In this document: positions 21,775 to 23,450 of the stretch, in pieces
Position numbering within the stretch: position 1 is the first letter of the stretch
Layout: the number at the start of each line of letters is the position of its first letter
From: a virus
Direction: 5' to 3' (one strand)
IMG/VR virus record: IMGVR_UViG_3300046028_010596
Location: 1-23,450 of that record
DNA: 23,450 bases
Position numbers and translations under genes: made by a program
The notes under the pieces: model-generated
Database searches by the model: none
What the model was told of the DNA's origin: nothing
Seen by the model: the letters and a program-made list of their open reading frames with translations, nothing else

Positions 21775-22477
21775 TAGCACAATCTATGCGGTTTGCATTG
21801 CTGGCGAGAAAGTGCGTTACACGGCCAAGTCTCGCATTGTGCCAATCATGGGGGGAAGTTATGCGTTAACTGACGACGAGCGCGAAAAATTGCGCTTAGA
21901 AGGCTATGTTTTCGACGACGAAAATGCTTTTCTTTCTGGGCTAAATAGTCGCTGTGGCGAACTGTCTTGCGTGCATTGGATGATTCGCAATGCCAATGAA
22001 AGCAATATTGGCAATGCCCAGTATCGGCGCAATTGGATAGAGCCACAAGGTGAATGGTATTGCCCAGAAACGCTTTACTTGCCTGAGCCTGCTCAATTTT
22101 CTTGTACTCTTGAGCAACAATTTTATGGAGGACATTCTGCTTTTGATGCACCAGCGATCACGCGAGAATTGGCCGACACAAAAGAATGGCTGTTTTCTCG
22201 GGAAGAAATAGATCAGATATGGGCGCAGTCTTCATTTATTGGCTGCAACATGGCGCGTGGCCCACGGCAAAGTTATAAGCAGTTTATGGGAATTCTGCTT
22301 TCGGCATTGGGACCAATTTGGCTTAAGCATAAGGAGCATTTTCGTTCCATTAATGGTTATGACAAGCGTGCAATTGCTTTTATTGCAGAACGCTTGATTA
22401 CTGGCATGGTTTTATGCAGGGATAGGATTTTGCCAGGCGTTAAGATAGCCACGGCTCCGATAGGATTTATTAATTAA
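21767..22477 (+). CDS. DUF4422-type glycosyltransferase, 236 aa
   Basis: The ATG at 21767 lies in the end of the previous gene and is preferred to the earlier in-frame codon at 21707. Motifs GELSCVHWMIRN (64-75) and NIGNAQYRRNW (80-90) correspond to the DUF4422 pattern in which E-(L/M)-(T/S)-x2-Y/HW-x-W/IRN is followed by G-x2-HYRR. A Cys/Asn-rich C-terminal half (SSFIGCNMARGP) completes it. DUF4422 proteins are putative glycosyltransferases found in capsule and O-antigen clusters. It ends the rightward sugar operon; 18 nt later begins the small virion-type gene block. Confidence 0.75.
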   Translation: MIDSTIYAVCIAGEKVRYTAKSRIVPIMGGSYALTDDEREKLRLEGYVFDDENAFLSGLNSRCGELSCVHWMIRNANESNIGNAQYRRNWIEPQGEWYCPETLYLPEPAQFSCTLEQQFYGGHSAFDAPAITRELADTKEWLFSREEIDQIWAQSSFIGCNMARGPRQSYKQFMGILLSALGPIWLKHKEHFRSINGYDKRAIAFIAERLITGMVLCRDRILPGVKIATAPIGFIN

Positions 22478-22495
22478 TTGCGCTCAAGCTTAATC

Positions 22496-22759
22496 ATGAC
22501 TACAAAAGAAAAGCAAGCAAAAATTGCTCGTGTTCTTCGCGAATTTAAAGCTGGCACTCTTAAGGGTAGTGGCGGTGAGAAAATTAAAGACAGAAAGCGT
22601 GCAATTGCCATTGCTCTTTCAGAAGCTGGTATGAGTCGTCAAGGTAAGAGCGATGCCTATTGGGACAATTATTTCATGACTCTTATTGGCGAAGAGGAAG
22701 AAGAAGAGGAAGAGGGCATGGAAGAAATGGAGGACGGTTCCTGCGGAAAAAAGCGCTGA
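22496..22759 (+). CDS. DUF6496-like small protein, 87 aa (zero-frame product)
   Basis: The ATG at 22496 (AATC-ATG) is used, not the upstream TTG. Residues 1 to about 60 match the DUF6496 layout: KIARVLREFKAGTLKGSGG, a KDRKRAIAIALSEAGMS core and a short helix. Then comes an acidic linker (EEEEEEEE followed by GMEEMED) and SCGKKR. The gene ends at a TGA 4 nt past the slippery heptamer A AAA AAG (22747-22753). The acidic linker leads straight into the domain encoded in the -1 frame, so the 87-aa form may be only the short product of a two-product gene. DUF6496 proteins are common in phages; their role is not known. Confidence 0.8.
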   Translation: MTTKEKQAKIARVLREFKAGTLKGSGGEKIKDRKRAIAIALSEAGMSRQGKSDAYWDNYFMTLIGEEEEEEEEGMEEMEDGSCGKKR

Positions 22760-22786
22760 GGGGTGACGCCGAAAGCTTTGCCCCTC
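22729..22786 (+). promoter_or_regulatory. Probable programmed -1 ribosomal frameshift signal
   Basis: Three elements are in the dnaX-like order. GGAGG at 22729-22733 is a Shine-Dalgarno-like stimulator 13 nt before the slip site. A AAA AAG at 22747-22753 is in the correct zero-frame phase (codons AAA AAG after GGA). After a 4-nt spacer, GAGGGG at 22758-22763 pairs with CCCCTC at 22781-22786 to give a 6-bp GC stem. Slippage by -1 joins codon 86 of the DUF6496 gene to GCG at 22753 and gives a 203-residue fusion. Confidence 0.7.
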
Positions 22787-23106
22787 CTGCCGCTGTAAGA
22801 GCCGCTGCTCGCCGTGGCTTAGAACTACGCAAGAAACATGGCAAGGGAGGCTTGACGACGCAGGAAGCGGGCAAGCAAGGCATTGGAAGCGGCGTTGCTC
22901 GTGCGACAAGCCTGGCCAATGGCGAGAAGGTGAGCTATGAGACCATTAAACGCATGGCCGCATTTTTCTCAAGGCATGCCAAGAACAAAAGTGGCGGAGA
23001 GGATGATGCTGGTTATATCAGCCATAATTTATGGGGCGGCGATGCTGGTAGGGCGTGGGCAAATCGCATCATTAAGATGGTAGAGAATCGCAGAAAAGAC
23101 CAATGA
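22753..23106 (+). CDS. Downstream domain of the frameshift fusion (-1 frame), 117 aa
   Basis: The conserved part reads FAPPAAVRAAARRGLELRKK, GGLTTQEAGKQGIGSGVARA, NGEKVSYETIKRMAAFFSRH and ISHNLWGGDAGRAWANRI. This F-x-PP, GLE, GIGSGVARA, RM-x-(A/S)FF-x-RH, LWGGD-x-GR-x-WA series is a common phage domain of unknown function. Between the slip site and the FAPP motif there is no ATG, GTG or TTG in this frame (only CTG), and the first TTG falls inside the conserved GGLTT stretch. Expression therefore most probably comes from -1 frameshifting on the preceding gene, giving a protein of 86 + 117 residues. Its stop overlaps the next ATG by 4 nt. Confidence 0.75.
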   Translation, partial: ALRGDAESFAPPAAVRAAARRGLELRKKHGKGGLTTQEAGKQGIGSGVARATSLANGEKVSYETIKRMAAFFSRHAKNKSGGEDDAGYISHNLWGGDAGRAWANRIIKMVENRRKDQ

Positions 23107-23414
23107 GCGAATACGTGCGTGTTATCGAAGAAGAAGACGAAGGCATTGGTCTTTTAAAGGCTCTCTCTATTCTTTCCGCTAACGAGCATCGCAACACTTC
23201 ACGATGGGAACTAGTGGAGAAGCAGTGCTTTAAAAATGGACGACTAGATGAAACGCACATCTATGTAATGAGCGTTTACGAAAAGCCCGACCCTCATTTT
23301 GAACCGACAAAGTTTTTGACGTTTGAAATTGAGGCAATGGCAAAGTCCTACATTATGGAAGACATTGAAAATCAACTTGCCAGCATTCGCGGCGAAGACG
23401 ATGATGAGGACTGA
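23103..23414 (+). CDS. Hypothetical acidic protein, 103 aa
   Basis: It begins at the ATG that overlaps the preceding stop (ATGA). The product is acidic: MSEYVRVIEEEDEGIGLLKA at the N-terminus, a beta-rich centre (THIYVMSVYEKPDPHFEPTK), then FLTFEIEAMAKSYIMEDIEN and an all-acidic end. No family recognised. Its coupling to the frameshift gene suggests cotranslation. The remaining 36 nt of the window hold no gene. Confidence 0.6.
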   Translation: MSEYVRVIEEEDEGIGLLKALSILSANEHRNTSRWELVEKQCFKNGRLDETHIYVMSVYEKPDPHFEPTKFLTFEIEAMAKSYIMEDIENQLASIRGEDDDED

Positions 23415-23450
23415 CTATTGCGTTTCTTAATAAGCGCTTTTTATTGACTC

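Noticed and set aside
22660-22752. Upstream ATG at 22660 as start of the second domain of the frameshift gene
   Set aside because: It would translate the acidic-linker DNA in another frame as a run of Arg/Gly residues, has no start signal, and lies inside the DUF6496 gene. -1 slippage explains expression better.
1-23450. CRISPR array, integrase or transposase
   Set aside because: No regularly spaced repeats and no recombinase motifs were seen on either strand.

Overview
The window looks like part of the genome of a tailed double-stranded DNA phage (Caudoviricetes) of a picocyanobacterium (Synechococcus/Cyanobium type). The phage call rests on a large terminase, a DUF1073-type portal, a Mu F-like head protein, many very small tightly packed genes, two homing-type endonucleases and tRNA genes. 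The cyanobacterial-host call is an inference. It rests on a compact class I ribonucleotide reductase pair of the kind known from cyanopodo- and cyanosiphoviruses, on a DUF4278-like mini-protein, and on mostly Shine-Dalgarno-less starts. No integrase, repressor or CRISPR array was seen.

Layout. 1-2821: a rightward array of small hypothetical genes, several overlapping by 1-14 nt, punctuated by short GC hairpins. 2897-3493: an HNH homing endonuclease. About 3590-5640: an island far more GC- and GGCC-rich than its surroundings, carrying one large gene related to a phage/plasmid family with a CPxAS..GC..C signature. 5847-6368 (minus): a GIY-YIG (T5orf172-like) protein. About 6490-6830: a non-coding, strongly hairpin-forming stretch. 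6957-9525: a small gene and the two ribonucleotide reductase subunits. 9526-11477: a tRNA-like structure, a calcineurin-like phosphoesterase, small genes, a class I tRNA with anticodon UAA, and a 39-residue gene. 11478-13637 (minus): packaging block with a PD-(D/E)XK-like protein, the large terminase and a small acidic protein. From 13712 (plus): portal and head morphogenesis. 16663-22477: a seven-gene sugar/glycosyltransferase cluster on both strands. 22496-23414: small virion-type proteins, two of them apparently joined by a programmed -1 frameshift.

How the parts work together. The reductase supplies dNTPs. Terminase, portal and the Mu F-like protein form the packaging and portal-vertex module. 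The sugar genes (Rossmann epimerase-like, TIM-barrel isomerase-like, FAD oxidoreductase and four glycosyltransferase-like proteins) could build and attach a glycan to the virion or the host surface. The portal has a long Gly-linked C-terminal extension. The DUF6496-like gene ends at an A AAA AAG slippery site with a purine-rich SD-like element upstream and a GC stem downstream, and the next domain has no start codon of its own. This frameshift signal is the most notable observation in the window.
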